From Bradyrhizobium sp. Gha (GTDB taxonomy: Bacteria; Pseudomonadota; Alphaproteobacteria; Rhizobiales; Xanthobacteraceae), in NCBI RefSeq assembly GCF_900113735.1, contig NZ_FOQM01000005.1, positions 186,001-250,000 of the forward strand: a DNA stretch of 64,000 nt. The letters are read 5' to 3'. Positions 17,147 through 25,864 of the stretch are shown here, in pieces. The stretch's first letter is position 1. The number at the start of each line of letters is the position of its first letter. Below the pieces are notes generated by a model. That model saw nothing but the letters and a program-made list of their open reading frames with translations, did no database searches and was not told where the DNA came from. Position numbers and translations under genes: made by a program.

Positions 17147-17162
17147 TTGGCACAGCGCTCGC
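17147..17162 (+). promoter_or_regulatory. Sigma-54 type promoter of flgI
   Basis: TTGGCACAGCGCTCGC has GG and GC elements exactly 10 bases apart and lies about 90 bp before the flgI ATG. It matches the flgF site, sharing TTGGCAC and the TCGC -12 variant. Confidence 0.65.
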
Positions 17163-17250
17163 AAGGAAAGCGTCGGACCAGCTCGTCATGGGAGTGTCTG
17201 GCAGGTCCGAGACGTGAGGAGGCTCGTTGAGGAGCCTTGGGGAGCAGAGG

Positions 17251-18375
17251 ATGCCAGGCGTTCGTTGGGTGAGGATTTTTGGGGTGGCCTGTGCCGCGCT
17301 GTCAGTGCTGGCCATTTCGGTCGCGTCCGCAAACGCGACCTCGCGCATCAAGGATCTCGCCAATATCGAAGGTGTGCGGCAGAACCAGCTCATCGGCTAC
17401 GGCCTCGTCGTCGGCCTCAACGGCACCGGCGACACCCTCAACAACATCCCCTTCACCAAGCAGTCGCTGCAGGCGATGCTCGAGCGCATGGGCGTCAACA
17501 TCCGCGGCGCCACCATCCGCACCGGCAACGTTGCCGCCGTGATGGTGACGGGCAATCTGCCGGCCTTCGCGACGCAAGGCACGCGCATGGACGTCACCGT
17601 ATCGGCGCTTGGCGATGCCAAGGATTTGCGCGGCGGCACCCTGCTCGTCACCCCCCTGCTCGGCGCCGACGGCAACGTCTATTCGGTCGCCCAGGGCTCG
17701 CTCGCGATCTCCGGTTTCAATGCCGAGGGCGAAGCGGCGAAGATCGTGCGCGGCGTCCCGACCGTGGGCCGCATCGCCAACGGCGCCATCATCGAGCGCG
17801 AGATCGAGTTTGCGCTCAATCGCCTGCCGAACGTGCGGCTCGCGCTGCGCAACGCCGACTTCACCACCGCCAAGCGCATTGCGGCCGCGATCAATGACTA
17901 TCTCGGCGTCAAGAGCGCCGAGCCGATCGATCCCTCGACCGTTCAGCTGACGATCCCGCCGGAGTTCAAGGGCAACGTGGTCGCCTTCCTGACCGAGATC
18001 GAGCAGCTCCAGGTCGATCCTGACCTCGCCGCCAAGATCATCATCGACGAACGTTCCGGCATCATCGTGATGGGCCGCGACGTTCGCGTCGCCACCGTCG
18101 CGGTCGCGCAGGGCAATCTCACTGTCACGATCTCCGAGAGCCCGCAGGTGAGCCAGCCCAATCCGCTGTCACGGGGGCGCACCGTGGTCACGCCGCGCTC
18201 TAGCGTCGGCGTCACCGAGGACGGCAAGAAGTTCGCCGTGGTCAAGGACGGCGTCTCGCTTCAGCAGCTCGTCGACGGCCTCAACGGCCTCGGCATCGGC
18301 CCGCGCGACCTCATCAGCATCCTCCAGGCGATCAAGGCCGCCGGTGCGATCGAAGCCGACATCGAGGTGATGTGA
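17251..18375 (+). CDS. flgI: Flagellar P-ring protein FlgI
   Basis: FlgI forms the periplasmic P-ring around the rod. The ATG at 17251 is preceded by GGGGAGCAGAGG; an in-frame TTG at 17227 is less likely. A signal peptide (VACAALSVLAISVASANA) ends near residue 30. Family signatures are RIKDLANIEGVRQNQLIGYG, GLVVGLNGTGDT, LGDAKDLRGGTLL, and the C-terminal GLNGLGIGPRDLISILQAIKAAGA-like end. The 374-aa length is typical. The stop overlaps the flgJ start. Confidence 0.98.
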   Translation: MPGVRWVRIFGVACAALSVLAISVASANATSRIKDLANIEGVRQNQLIGYGLVVGLNGTGDTLNNIPFTKQSLQAMLERMGVNIRGATIRTGNVAAVMVTGNLPAFATQGTRMDVTVSALGDAKDLRGGTLLVTPLLGADGNVYSVAQGSLAISGFNAEGEAAKIVRGVPTVGRIANGAIIEREIEFALNRLPNVRLALRNADFTTAKRIAAAINDYLGVKSAEPIDPSTVQLTIPPEFKGNVVAFLTEIEQLQVDPDLAAKIIIDERSGIIVMGRDVRVATVAVAQGNLTVTISESPQVSQPNPLSRGRTVVTPRSSVGVTEDGKKFAVVKDGVSLQQLVDGLNGLGIGPRDLISILQAIKAAGAIEADIEVM

Positions 18376-18758
18376 TGCAGACCGGCATGCTCAACACCGC
18401 ACGCGTCGCCGCTGCGCTCTCCTCGAACCCGGCCTTCTCGGTCGAAAGCCGCAACGGCCGGCCCGACTTCGAGCTCGCCGCCGCGGTTCAGAAGGTTTTG
18501 CCACAGCAGCAGGCCAAGGCGCAGAAGACCGCCACCGACTTCGAGGGCATGTTCCTCAACAGCATGTTCGCGCAGATGACTTCCGGCCTGAAGGGCGAAG
18601 GCCCGTTCGGCGATACGCCGGGCACCGGCGTGTGGCGCTCGATGCTGACCGAGCAATATTCCAAGAACTTCGCCAGCGCCGGCGGCATCGGCGTCGCCCG
18701 CGATGTGTACCGCACCCTGATCATGCAGCAGGCCAAAACCACTCTGCGCACGGCATAA
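18375..18758 (+). CDS. flgJ: Rod-binding protein FlgJ (N-terminal domain only)
   Basis: The 127-aa product corresponds to the rod-capping/binding domain of FlgJ. It contains TATDFEGMFLNSMFAQMTSG and MLTEQYSKNFASAGGIGVARDVYRTL. It lacks the muramidase domain of enterobacterial FlgJ, as is usual in alphaproteobacteria, where a separate lytic transglycosylase does this step. The ATG overlaps the flgI stop by one base; a GTG one codon upstream (18372) is possible. Confidence 0.92.
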   Translation: MQTGMLNTARVAAALSSNPAFSVESRNGRPDFELAAAVQKVLPQQQAKAQKTATDFEGMFLNSMFAQMTSGLKGEGPFGDTPGTGVWRSMLTEQYSKNFASAGGIGVARDVYRTLIMQQAKTTLRTA

Positions 18759-18769
18759 GGTCAAGCGAG

Positions 18770-19267
18770 ATGAACCACTTCAACGCCTCACGTCAGCCGA
18801 TGCCCGCGCAGCGCCCGAACAACACACCCGGCAGCGCCGAGGCGCGTAAGCTCGCCGAGGATTTGATGGATGCGATGAGCGCCCTGCTCGGCTTGATCGA
18901 GCGCGAGACCGAACTGGTCCGTGCGGGCAAGGTCCGCGAGGCCATGACGATGGAAGGCAAGAAGCAGGAGCTGTCGAGGCGCTATGTCGGCGCCATCAGC
19001 CAGTTGAAGGCGAACCAGGACAAGCTGGCGAAATCCGCGCCCGAGCTGCTCTCGACATTGCACCGCCACCACGACGCTTTCCGCGCCATGCTTCAGGTCA
19101 ACCTCACCGTGCTCGCGACCGCTCATGCCGTTTCCGAAAGCGTCGTGCGCGGCGTCAACGCCGAGATCCAGAAGCGCAACGTGCCGAATACCTATACTGC
19201 TGCGGGACGCCGCGCGGCGCCCGGCCCGCGCCACATCACGCCACTCGCGGTCAGTCGCACGCTCTAG
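18770..19267 (+). CDS. FlgN-like flagellar protein
   Basis: The 165-aa protein starts at the ATG 18770, with AAGCGAG just before; the longer frame from 18632 is a shadow of flgJ. The helical core (AEDLMDAMSALLGLIERETELVRAGK, then MEGKKQELSRRYVGAIS) resembles FlgN, the export chaperone of FlgK and FlgL. The C-terminal 30 residues are basic. It is 11 bp after flgJ in the flgI operon. The chaperone function is inferred from pattern and context. Confidence 0.75.
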   Translation: MNHFNASRQPMPAQRPNNTPGSAEARKLAEDLMDAMSALLGLIERETELVRAGKVREAMTMEGKKQELSRRYVGAISQLKANQDKLAKSAPELLSTLHRHHDAFRAMLQVNLTVLATAHAVSESVVRGVNAEIQKRNVPNTYTAAGRRAAPGPRHITPLAVSRTL

Positions 19268-19429
19268 GCACATACACAAAGTATTGCTTTGAATTTTAGG
19301 AAAAACCGCCCGCCAAAAGCGTCGCGCGGTTAGGCACGTTTCCTTACTGGATGTTCAATCCTGGTGTTCCATGGTTGCGTATTGAGAGGGGTTGGGATTT
19401 GACTCACGCAAGGCAACCAGGAGGCTGCC

Positions 19430-19792
19430 ATGAGTACAGATTTCAGCATCAGGCCGGTGGGGATACCGGCCCCCGTACAGATCGTAACGACGTCGAATTC
19501 GGCGGCGAACGATGCCGTACAAACCGATTTGCCAGTGAGCCAGACGGTCGCCGCAAGCGATACGACCGCGCCTGCGCGCAATGATCTGCAAAGCAGCAGC
19601 GAGAACATTTCGCGCCAGGTCGTGTTCGACCAGGCTGCTGCATCCATGGTCTTTCAGGTCGTCAATGAAAAGACGGACGCGGTGGTGAACCAGTTCCCCG
19701 ACGAGGCGATGCTGCGCCGGCGCGCGTATTTCCACGCAATTGATTTGAAATCGGAGCCCAACCGTCCGGCCAATACGGACCTCAGCGCCTGA
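19430..19792 (+). CDS. FlaG-like protein
   Basis: This 120-aa protein has a variable alanine/threonine-rich N-terminal half and a C-terminal block MVFQVVNEKTDAVVNQFPDE that follows the FlaG pattern of a beta-strand pair ending in a Q-x-P-x-E motif. FlaG proteins affect filament length in other bacteria. An AGGAGG ribosome site precedes the ATG. The 160-bp upstream gap separates it from the flgI operon, and it converges on the minus-strand gene at 19796 with only 3 bp between the stops. Confidence 0.7.
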   Translation: MSTDFSIRPVGIPAPVQIVTTSNSAANDAVQTDLPVSQTVAASDTTAPARNDLQSSSENISRQVVFDQAAASMVFQVVNEKTDAVVNQFPDEAMLRRRAYFHAIDLKSEPNRPANTDLSA

Positions 19793-19795
19793 CGA

Positions 19796-20161
19796 TCAGG
19801 TATCGAGCGTGGCCTGCGCCGTGTCGAGATAAGTCGAGCCGGTCGCGGGATCGGTGACGACGTTCTTGATCTGCGCCTTCCCGACATTGGTCAGCGTGAA
19901 CTTCGTATTGCCGAACCGGAACGAGTTGTCCTTGATCAGCACCTGCTGATACTGCGACGTGCCGCTGCTCTGGTAGCGGATCTGCGCCCGAAATCCGTTG
20001 ACCTGCGAGATGCTGAGCGAGAACTTCTTGCCGTCGGGATAGGTGCCGCTCCAGCTTCCCTGATAGAGCGCGGGGTCGACCGCCACATACTTGGTCTTGC
20101 TCGGCGCAGATACGCTTGCCGACTTGTACGCGCTCGACAGGATGCTCATGACGTCGGCCAT
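19796..20161 (-). CDS. Uncharacterised protein encoded with flaF
   Basis: The 121-aa protein has no signal peptide or membrane helix. After an N-terminal helix (ADVMSILSSAYKSA) it is strand-rich, with YQGSWSGTYPDGKKFSLSIS, FRAQIRYQSSGTSQYQQVLI and FGNTKFTLTNVGKAQI, suggesting a small beta-barrel or sandwich. I do not recognise a family. It lies 13 bp after flaF on the same strand, so it is probably cotranscribed and connected with flagellin production or the filament. Confidence 0.75.
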   Translation of the reverse strand: MADVMSILSSAYKSASVSAPSKTKYVAVDPALYQGSWSGTYPDGKKFSLSISQVNGFRAQIRYQSSGTSQYQQVLIKDNSFRFGNTKFTLTNVGKAQIKNVVTDPATGSTYLDTAQATLDT

Positions 20162-20174
20162 GGCTGCGCTCCGC

Positions 20175-20543
20175 TCAGGGACGGCCGGACAGGCCGGCAG
20201 CGATGTTGCGGTTGATCTCGATCAGCGGGCGGAAGTGATCGAACTGCGGGCTCATCTGCAGCGCCGCGGTCTGGCTCAGCACGAAGACGCTGATATTGGC
20301 GATCTTCTGGCGGACCTCGAGCGGCTGCGGATTGTTCTCGCGCATCGCTTCGCTGAGGAAGATGGTCCAGAGCTTGCGATTGAACATCAGCGCCTGTGTG
20401 GTCTGCTCGCTGAACGGATCGGCAGCGTTGATCGCGTCCTGGAGCTTGTTGGCGGCCTTCAACAAGGTCTGCGCCTCAACGTCGCGAGGAGATGCGGTGG
20501 TCGTTGCAACACGCGCGTAGGCCGAGGCAGCGGAATTCGACAT
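20175..20543 (-). CDS. flaF: Flagellar biosynthesis regulator FlaF
   Basis: FlaF acts with FlbT on flagellin synthesis and secretion; in Caulobacter the two have opposite effects on flagellin translation. The 122-aa helical protein carries the family sequence LLKAANKLQDAI, then ALMFNRKLWTIFLSEAMRENNPQPLEVRQ-type features at about 52-78 and ISVFVLSQ. The ATG at 20543 is preferred over the adjacent TTG. It lies downstream of the first flagellin gene, past that gene's terminator. Confidence 0.93.
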   Translation of the reverse strand: MSNSAASAYARVATTTASPRDVEAQTLLKAANKLQDAINAADPFSEQTTQALMFNRKLWTIFLSEAMRENNPQPLEVRQKIANISVFVLSQTAALQMSPQFDHFRPLIEINRNIAAGLSGRP

Positions 20544-20617
20544 CAATCACACCTTGGAAGTTACCTAGCCCATTGAACGGACTTAAGGATTTCTTTCCCA
20601 ACCCTATGCATCACCGC

Positions 20618-20632
20618 TTAAGATTTGCTTAC
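20618..20632. promoter_or_regulatory. Degenerate CtrA-like site upstream of flaF
   Basis: TTAA, seven bases, TTAC lies about 75-90 bp before flaF. One mismatch and the lack of a CCAT extension on the flaF-facing strand make it weaker than the other sites in the cluster. Confidence 0.3.
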
Positions 20633-20776
20633 ATGCGCGCTTGGAAGCTCTCCGGTTTATTACGGGTCACTTCGTGAGCGCGATGATAGAAGCGCAAGAC
20701 GCAAGCTGTAAACCTGCACTGCATCATGCCCATCGATCGCAGCTAATCCAGTCTTAGCGAACTCCTTCAAAAGAAC

Positions 20777-20796
20777 GGCGGAGCATTAGCCCCGCC
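20777..20796 (-). terminator. Rho-independent terminator of the first flagellin gene
   Basis: The minus strand forms GGCGGGGC-TAAT-GCTCCGCC followed by GTTCTTTT, about 30 bp after the flagellin stop. The one imperfect pair becomes G-U in the minus-strand RNA, which supports this direction. Confidence 0.7.
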
Positions 20797-20829
20797 GCGC
20801 CTCTCGAGATTCGATTCTGCGTTTCCGGA

Positions 20830-23121
20830 TTAGCGGAGCAGCTGCAGCACGCTTTGCTGCGACTGGTTCGCCAGCGACAGCGCGGAGACCGCGATCGACT
20901 GACGGGTCGACAGTGCCTGGCTGTTGGCCGCTTCCTCGTTGGTGTCGGCCAGCGTCAGGTTGGATGAGCCGGTTTGCAGCACGTTGATCAGGTTCTTCGA
21001 GAAGTCCTGACGCACCTGCACGATCGAGAGATTGGAGCCGAGCGCCGAGCCTTCCGAGCGCAGCGTGCTGGAGGCGGCGTTCAGGCTCGCGAGCACCTTG
21101 TTGGTCGCCCCATTGTCGATGAAGTCGACGCCGTTGACGAGATTGCTGAGGCCGAGACCCGCCGCGTTGAACACCACGCCGTTGATGTTGAGCGTGGAGC
21201 TGCCAGTCTCGTTGAAGATGAGCTTCAGCGTATCGCCATTGAGCAGGTTGACGCCGTTGAAGGAGGAGTCCTGCGAAGTCGTATCGATCTGCGCCAGAAT
21301 GTTGTTGAATTGGCCGACGAGACTTGAACGCGCCGTCTGCGCGACCGGATCCTGGATCGGCGGCTGCGCGGTCGTGAAGGTGAGCGAGCTCGTGATGGTA
21401 CCGCCGACCGCACCGCCGGCGATCGTGGAACCCAGCGTCGAGGACGCATATTCGTTGACAGTGGAAACCGTAAGCACGCCATTGGCGTCGATCGTTGCGG
21501 TCAAGTGGTTCGCCTGAAGCTGCGCGTTGAGCTGGTCGAGCGTCTTGACCGTGCCGTTGGTGCCGTCACCGAACGTGACGTTGACCGGCGTGCCGCCATT
21601 GAACGAGGTGAAGGTCAGGGTCTTGCCGCTGATGCCGCCAACGCCGCTCTGGCGGGCCGCGGTGAAAGCCGATGCGGTGCCCGTGTTGCCGGCCAGTCCG
21701 AGCGCGGCCAACGAGTTCCCTGTGCCCGTGATCGACAGATCAGCATTGATGCCGGTCGACAGCTTGAGCTGGCCGGAGGTATTGATCGACGAAGCGCTTT
21801 GCCCCGACGCGGTCGCAAGCGTGCCACCGCCGCTGCCGTTCAATGTGAAGGTCTGCACGCCGGTCGCGAAGTCGATCGCCTTCAGCACATCGGCGATCGT
21901 GCCGGTCTGTAGATAGACCGTCGAGTTGCCGTTGCCGTCGGTCTCCACGTTTCCGCTGACGCCGAAGCCGCTCGGAACAGCCGGAGCATTGGTCGAACCC
22001 GGAACCGGTGCATTCTTGAAGGTGATGACGTGGCCGTCGACGTTGAGCGTCGAGCCGTCCTGGATCAGCGAACCGAGTGAGCCGGGAGCGGTCGCGCGCG
22101 CGATATTCAGCGTCGCGTTGCCGCCACCCGTTGCAGTGGTGAGGCCTAAGGCCTTGAGGAAGTCGGCCTTGCCCGTGATGGACACGTCGGCGCCCGTCGA
22201 GGTCTCGATCGTCGCGATACCGCTGGCAAGAGACGAAGGAGTCGCGCCGGAGGCAACGCCGATAGTCGCAACACCGCTGTTGTTGATCGAGGCGGTCTTC
22301 ACGCCGCTGGCCAGGTCGATCGCACTCAGCAGGTCGTTGACTTTCGCGACCGGTGCACCCGTCGTGCCGAGATAAACGGTCGAATTGCCGTTGCCGTCAG
22401 TGAGAATCGTGCCGCTTGCGTTGACACCCGATCCGGCCGGAATGGCCGTGCCGGCCGGAGCCGAGCCGGCGCGGAAGGTAATCGTGTGGCCGTTGACGGT
22501 CATCGTATCGCCGTCCGAGGGAGACGAGGCTACGAGGTTTGAAGCACCTCCGACGCCGATCAGGGTCGCAGTGCCGGCCAGCAACGTCGAGTTGTCGGAA
22601 GCCTTCACCGCAGATGCGGCGGGTGTGGCATAACTGCCCTGAGCGGCGCTGCCCAGCAAGGTCGTCGCCTGGGCAGGCGTGGTACCACCGGCCGTGCCAT
22701 CGAAGAGCACATTGCTGGACGCCGTTGCGCTGCCATAGCTCGTGGTGCCGCGCAGGTCCGCGGGCGTCGCGCCGGGGATCGTGGTCGAAATGTTCGACTT
22801 CGTGGAATAACCGACCGTGGTCTGGAGCGCCTGATTGGCGATCGACTTGGCGCTGTCGATCAGCTTTTGCAGCGAAGTGATGCCCGTGTTCGCCGCCTGG
22901 AGCACCTGCACACCGTTATTGATGCCGTCGAGCAGGTTGCTGATGTCGCTCGCCCGGTTGTCCAATCCCTGCGCGGTGAAGAAGTTGGTGGGGTTATCCA
23001 GCGCCGTGTTGACCTTCTTGCCGGTCGAAAGACGCGACTGGGTGGTGGCGAGCAGGTCGGCCGTTGATTGCAGCGACAACAGGTTCTGGCGAACTGACGC
23101 CGAGAGAACGATGTTGGACAT
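20830..23121 (-). CDS. Giant flagellin (subpolar filament type), paralogue 1
   Basis: This 763-aa flagellin is exported through the flagellar apparatus to build the filament. Conserved D0/D1 regions are at the N terminus (VLSASVRQNLLSLQSTADLL, then LDNPTNFFTAQGLDNRASDI) and the C terminus (TNEEAANSQALSTRQSIAVS, ending LQLLR). The long centre holds two related modules (about residues 204-335 and 355-485) with TVNGHTITF, DGNGNSTVYL, DLASGV and KALGL motifs, of the flagellin-IN/DUF1522 kind, plus a third beta-rich segment (about 500-590). The size fits the thick-flagellum flagellins of Bradyrhizobium. A CtrA box precedes it and a terminator follows. Confidence 0.95.
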   Translation of the reverse strand: MSNIVLSASVRQNLLSLQSTADLLATTQSRLSTGKKVNTALDNPTNFFTAQGLDNRASDISNLLDGINNGVQVLQAANTGITSLQKLIDSAKSIANQALQTTVGYSTKSNISTTIPGATPADLRGTTSYGSATASSNVLFDGTAGGTTPAQATTLLGSAAQGSYATPAASAVKASDNSTLLAGTATLIGVGGASNLVASSPSDGDTMTVNGHTITFRAGSAPAGTAIPAGSGVNASGTILTDGNGNSTVYLGTTGAPVAKVNDLLSAIDLASGVKTASINNSGVATIGVASGATPSSLASGIATIETSTGADVSITGKADFLKALGLTTATGGGNATLNIARATAPGSLGSLIQDGSTLNVDGHVITFKNAPVPGSTNAPAVPSGFGVSGNVETDGNGNSTVYLQTGTIADVLKAIDFATGVQTFTLNGSGGGTLATASGQSASSINTSGQLKLSTGINADLSITGTGNSLAALGLAGNTGTASAFTAARQSGVGGISGKTLTFTSFNGGTPVNVTFGDGTNGTVKTLDQLNAQLQANHLTATIDANGVLTVSTVNEYASSTLGSTIAGGAVGGTITSSLTFTTAQPPIQDPVAQTARSSLVGQFNNILAQIDTTSQDSSFNGVNLLNGDTLKLIFNETGSSTLNINGVVFNAAGLGLSNLVNGVDFIDNGATNKVLASLNAASSTLRSEGSALGSNLSIVQVRQDFSKNLINVLQTGSSNLTLADTNEEAANSQALSTRQSIAVSALSLANQSQQSVLQLLR

Positions 23122-23210
23122 TGGCGGTCTTCCTTTTGAACCGGATACGAATCGGGCTCGCCGATCTGAAAGCGGGCTTTGGTCGAGTTTTAGGGGTTGT
23201 CCTTTAAAGT

Positions 23211-23229
23211 ATGGTTAACGGCGGCTTAA
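23211..23229 (-). promoter_or_regulatory. CtrA box upstream of flagellin paralogue 1
   Basis: The minus strand reads TTAAGCCGCCGTTAACCAT, a perfect TTAA-N7-TTAACCAT site about 90 bp before the start codon. Further half-sites (GCTAACC and TTAACCC) lie within the next 40 bp upstream. Confidence 0.75.
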
Positions 23230-23280
23230 GGGACAGGGTTAATGCCAGGTTAGCGCCCTGCCCGCCCATTCCGAGGCAAC

Positions 23281-23310
23281 AAAAAAGCGGCGGGGCCTAA
23301 GCCCCGCCGC
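23281..23310 (-). terminator. Rho-independent terminator of flagellin paralogue 2
   Basis: A perfect 10-bp stem (GCGGCGGGGC / GCCCCGCCGC) with a 4-base loop is followed on the minus strand by six Ts, about 30 bp after the flagellin stop. Confidence 0.9.
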
Positions 23311-23340
23311 TCTCATTTATCTCGTAATTTCAGTTACTTC

Positions 23341-25653
23341 TTAGCGGAGCAGCTGGAGCACGCTCTGCTGTGAGGTGTTGGCCAGCGACAGCGCGGACAC
23401 CGCGATCGACTGGCGGGTCGACAGCGCCTGGCTGTTGGCCGCTTCCTCGTTGGTGTCGGCCAGCGTCAGGTTGGACGAACCGGTCTGCAGCACGTTGATC
23501 AGGTTCTTGTTGAAGTCCTGGCGCACCTGCACGACGGAGAGATTCGAACCGAGGGTTGAAGCCTCAGACCGCAGTGTGCTCGATGCCGCGTTCAGGCTGG
23601 TGAGCACCTTGTTGGTCGCGGCGTTGTCGATGAAGTCGGTGCCCTGCAGCAGGCCAGCCAGACCCAGACCCTTCGAGTTGAAGGTCACGCCGGTGATGTT
23701 CAGGCTCGACTTGCCGGTCTCGTCGAACACCAGCTTGAGCTGATCGCCGTTGAGCAGGTTCACGCCGTTGAAGGAGGAGTCGACCGAGGTCGTGTCGATC
23801 TGCGACATGATGTTGTTGTACTGCGCAACCAGGTTCGAACGAGTGGCCTGAGCAACCGGATCGACGGTCGGTGTGGTCGCATTGGTCCACGTCAGGGCCG
23901 TGGTAATCGTGCCGCCGATCGCACCACCGGCGACAGCCGAGCCGATCGTCGAGGACGCATAGTCGTTGGTCACGGACACCGTGAGCAGGCCGTTGGCGTC
24001 GATCGTGGCCGTCAGGTTGTTGGCCTGAAGCTGCGTATTGAGCTGATCGAGCGTCTTGACCGTACCGCCGGTGCCGTCGCCGAAGGTGACGTTGACCGCC
24101 GTACCGCCGTTGAAGGAGGCGAAGGTCAGGGTCTTGCCGGAGATGCTGCCGGGTGCGGCGGCACGGGTCGCGGTGAACGCAGTGCCGGTGCCGGTCGAAC
24201 CGGTGAGACCGAGCGAGGACAGCGCGTTGCCAGAACCGGTAATCGACAGATCCGAGTTCGCACCGGTCGAGATGTGCAGCGCGCCGGCGACGATCGAGGA
24301 GTTCGTCGCGCCCGCGGTGGTCTGCAAGATCGCCGTGCCCGAGGTCGTGGACTTGATCGTCTGCACGCCGGTGGCGAGGTCGATCGCGGTCAGCACGTCG
24401 GACACCTTGCCCGCCTGCAGATACACCGTCGAGTTGCCGTTGCCGTCGGTGACCACGTTGCTGCCGGTGCCGGCAATGCTGGAGCCGGTCGGAACGTTGG
24501 CCGTCGCAGGCACCACCGCGTTCTTGAACGTGATGGTCTTGCCGTTGACGTTCAGTGTCGAACCATCCGAGATCAGCGAGCCGAGGCTGCCCGAGGCAGT
24601 CGTTCGGGTCGCGGTGACCGTGGCGTTGCCCGAACCGGTCGCACTGGTCAATCCCAGGGCACCCAGCAGGTCAGCCTTGCCGACGACATTCAGATCGCCG
24701 CCCGTCGAGGTCTCGAGCGTGATCTTACCGCCGGTGATCGAGGACGCAGTGTTGCCCGTCGGGGTCGAGAGAGCGGCAGTACCGGCGGTCGTGTTCACCA
24801 CAGCGTTCTGCACGCCGCTCGCGAGGTCGATGGCGTTCAGAACGTCGCCGACCGTCGCGGTGGAGTTGGACGCACCGGAGCCCAGATAGACGATCGAGTT
24901 GCCATTGCCGTCGGTGGCGATGTTGCCGGTCTGGCCGTAACCGGCCGGCAGGGTGTTGGTCGACCCCGTCACACTCGGAAGGTCGCCGGACTTGAAGGTG
25001 ATCGAGTGACCGTTGACGGTGAAGCTCGTGCCGTCCGTGAACTGCGTGGCTCCGATCAGTGACAGACCCGCGTTCGCTGGCGTGCCGCCGCCGGTGCCGT
25101 ACAGCAGGGTGCCGGTGGTGATGGCCGTTGCCGTGGTCTGGTTGTCCTTCACCTGGCTGCCGGTCGTCGCGCCGATGGTGCCGCCGAGCGTGGTGCTGCC
25201 CGCAGCCGCCGTCGCGCCGCCGGCGGCGCCGGAGAACAGCACGTTGGTCAGCGCGGTCGCGCTGGTGTAGGTCGTCGTGCCGCGCAGGTCGGACGAGGTC
25301 GCACCTGCGATCGTGGTCGAGACGTTCGACTTGGTCGAGTAGCCGACCGTGGTCTGCAGCGCCTGGTTCGCGATCGACTTCGCGCTGTCGATCAGCTTCG
25401 AGAGCGAGGTGATGCCGGTGTTGGCGGCCTGGAGCACCTGCACGCCGTTGCCGATGCCATCGAGCAGGTTGTTGATGTCGCTGGCGCGGTTGTCGAGCGA
25501 CTGGGCGGTGAAGAAGTTGGTGGGGTTATCGAGCGCCGAGTTCACCTTGTTGCCGGTGGCCAGATGGTTCTGGGTGGTGGCGAGCAGGTCGGCGGTGGAC
25601 TGGAGGGAGAGCAGGTTCTGGCGAACCGAGGCGGAGAGAACGATACCGGACAT
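23341..25653 (-). CDS. Giant flagellin (subpolar filament type), paralogue 2
   Basis: This 770-aa flagellin is closely similar to its neighbour at both ends; the first 100 and last 110 residues are nearly identical. It shares the same central order of two TVNG..ITFK-DGNGNS-VYL modules and a third TLTFASFNGG segment, but the central sequence has drifted, especially around residues 140-200. The ends are exported core; the centre should be surface exposed on the filament. It lies divergent to flbT. No CtrA box lies close to its start, and a leader inverted repeat (25684-25705) is present instead. Confidence 0.95.
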   Translation of the reverse strand: MSGIVLSASVRQNLLSLQSTADLLATTQNHLATGNKVNSALDNPTNFFTAQSLDNRASDINNLLDGIGNGVQVLQAANTGITSLSKLIDSAKSIANQALQTTVGYSTKSNVSTTIAGATSSDLRGTTTYTSATALTNVLFSGAAGGATAAAGSTTLGGTIGATTGSQVKDNQTTATAITTGTLLYGTGGGTPANAGLSLIGATQFTDGTSFTVNGHSITFKSGDLPSVTGSTNTLPAGYGQTGNIATDGNGNSIVYLGSGASNSTATVGDVLNAIDLASGVQNAVVNTTAGTAALSTPTGNTASSITGGKITLETSTGGDLNVVGKADLLGALGLTSATGSGNATVTATRTTASGSLGSLISDGSTLNVNGKTITFKNAVVPATANVPTGSSIAGTGSNVVTDGNGNSTVYLQAGKVSDVLTAIDLATGVQTIKSTTSGTAILQTTAGATNSSIVAGALHISTGANSDLSITGSGNALSSLGLTGSTGTGTAFTATRAAAPGSISGKTLTFASFNGGTAVNVTFGDGTGGTVKTLDQLNTQLQANNLTATIDANGLLTVSVTNDYASSTIGSAVAGGAIGGTITTALTWTNATTPTVDPVAQATRSNLVAQYNNIMSQIDTTSVDSSFNGVNLLNGDQLKLVFDETGKSSLNITGVTFNSKGLGLAGLLQGTDFIDNAATNKVLTSLNAASSTLRSEASTLGSNLSVVQVRQDFNKNLINVLQTGSSNLTLADTNEEAANSQALSTRQSIAVSALSLANTSQQSVLQLLR

Positions 25654-25683
25654 ACTGTTACCTTTCTGGTAGCTACGCGTCCT

Positions 25684-25705
25684 GTTTGACCGACATTGAT
25701 CAAAC
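25684..25705 (-). promoter_or_regulatory. Inverted repeat in the flagellin 2 leader
   Basis: GTTTGA and TCAAAC arms lie 10 bases apart, 31 bp before the start codon; an 8-bp palindrome GTAGCTAC follows. In Caulobacter FlbT acts on the flagellin mRNA leader, and flbT is the next gene here. A role for this structure in FlbT action is inference. Confidence 0.35.
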
Positions 25706-25864
25706 GACCGGCGGACGGTGCCTTCGAGCCTCTAACAATCCGTGAAATGAAACCGCCGGTTTGTCCGAGTCGCCCCCAAATTCGCCTCTCGGGAGTTTTC
25801 GGGCATGGCGTCGCCCGCTCCTAACTCCTTGTATTTTCTGTGCCTTCCACCACGCCGGCAGGCG

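Noticed and set aside
25760..25860. Sigma-54 promoter for flagellin 2
   Set aside because: Searched both strands of the flagellin 2-flbT interval for GG-N10-GC with a TGGCA start and found only weak partial matches.
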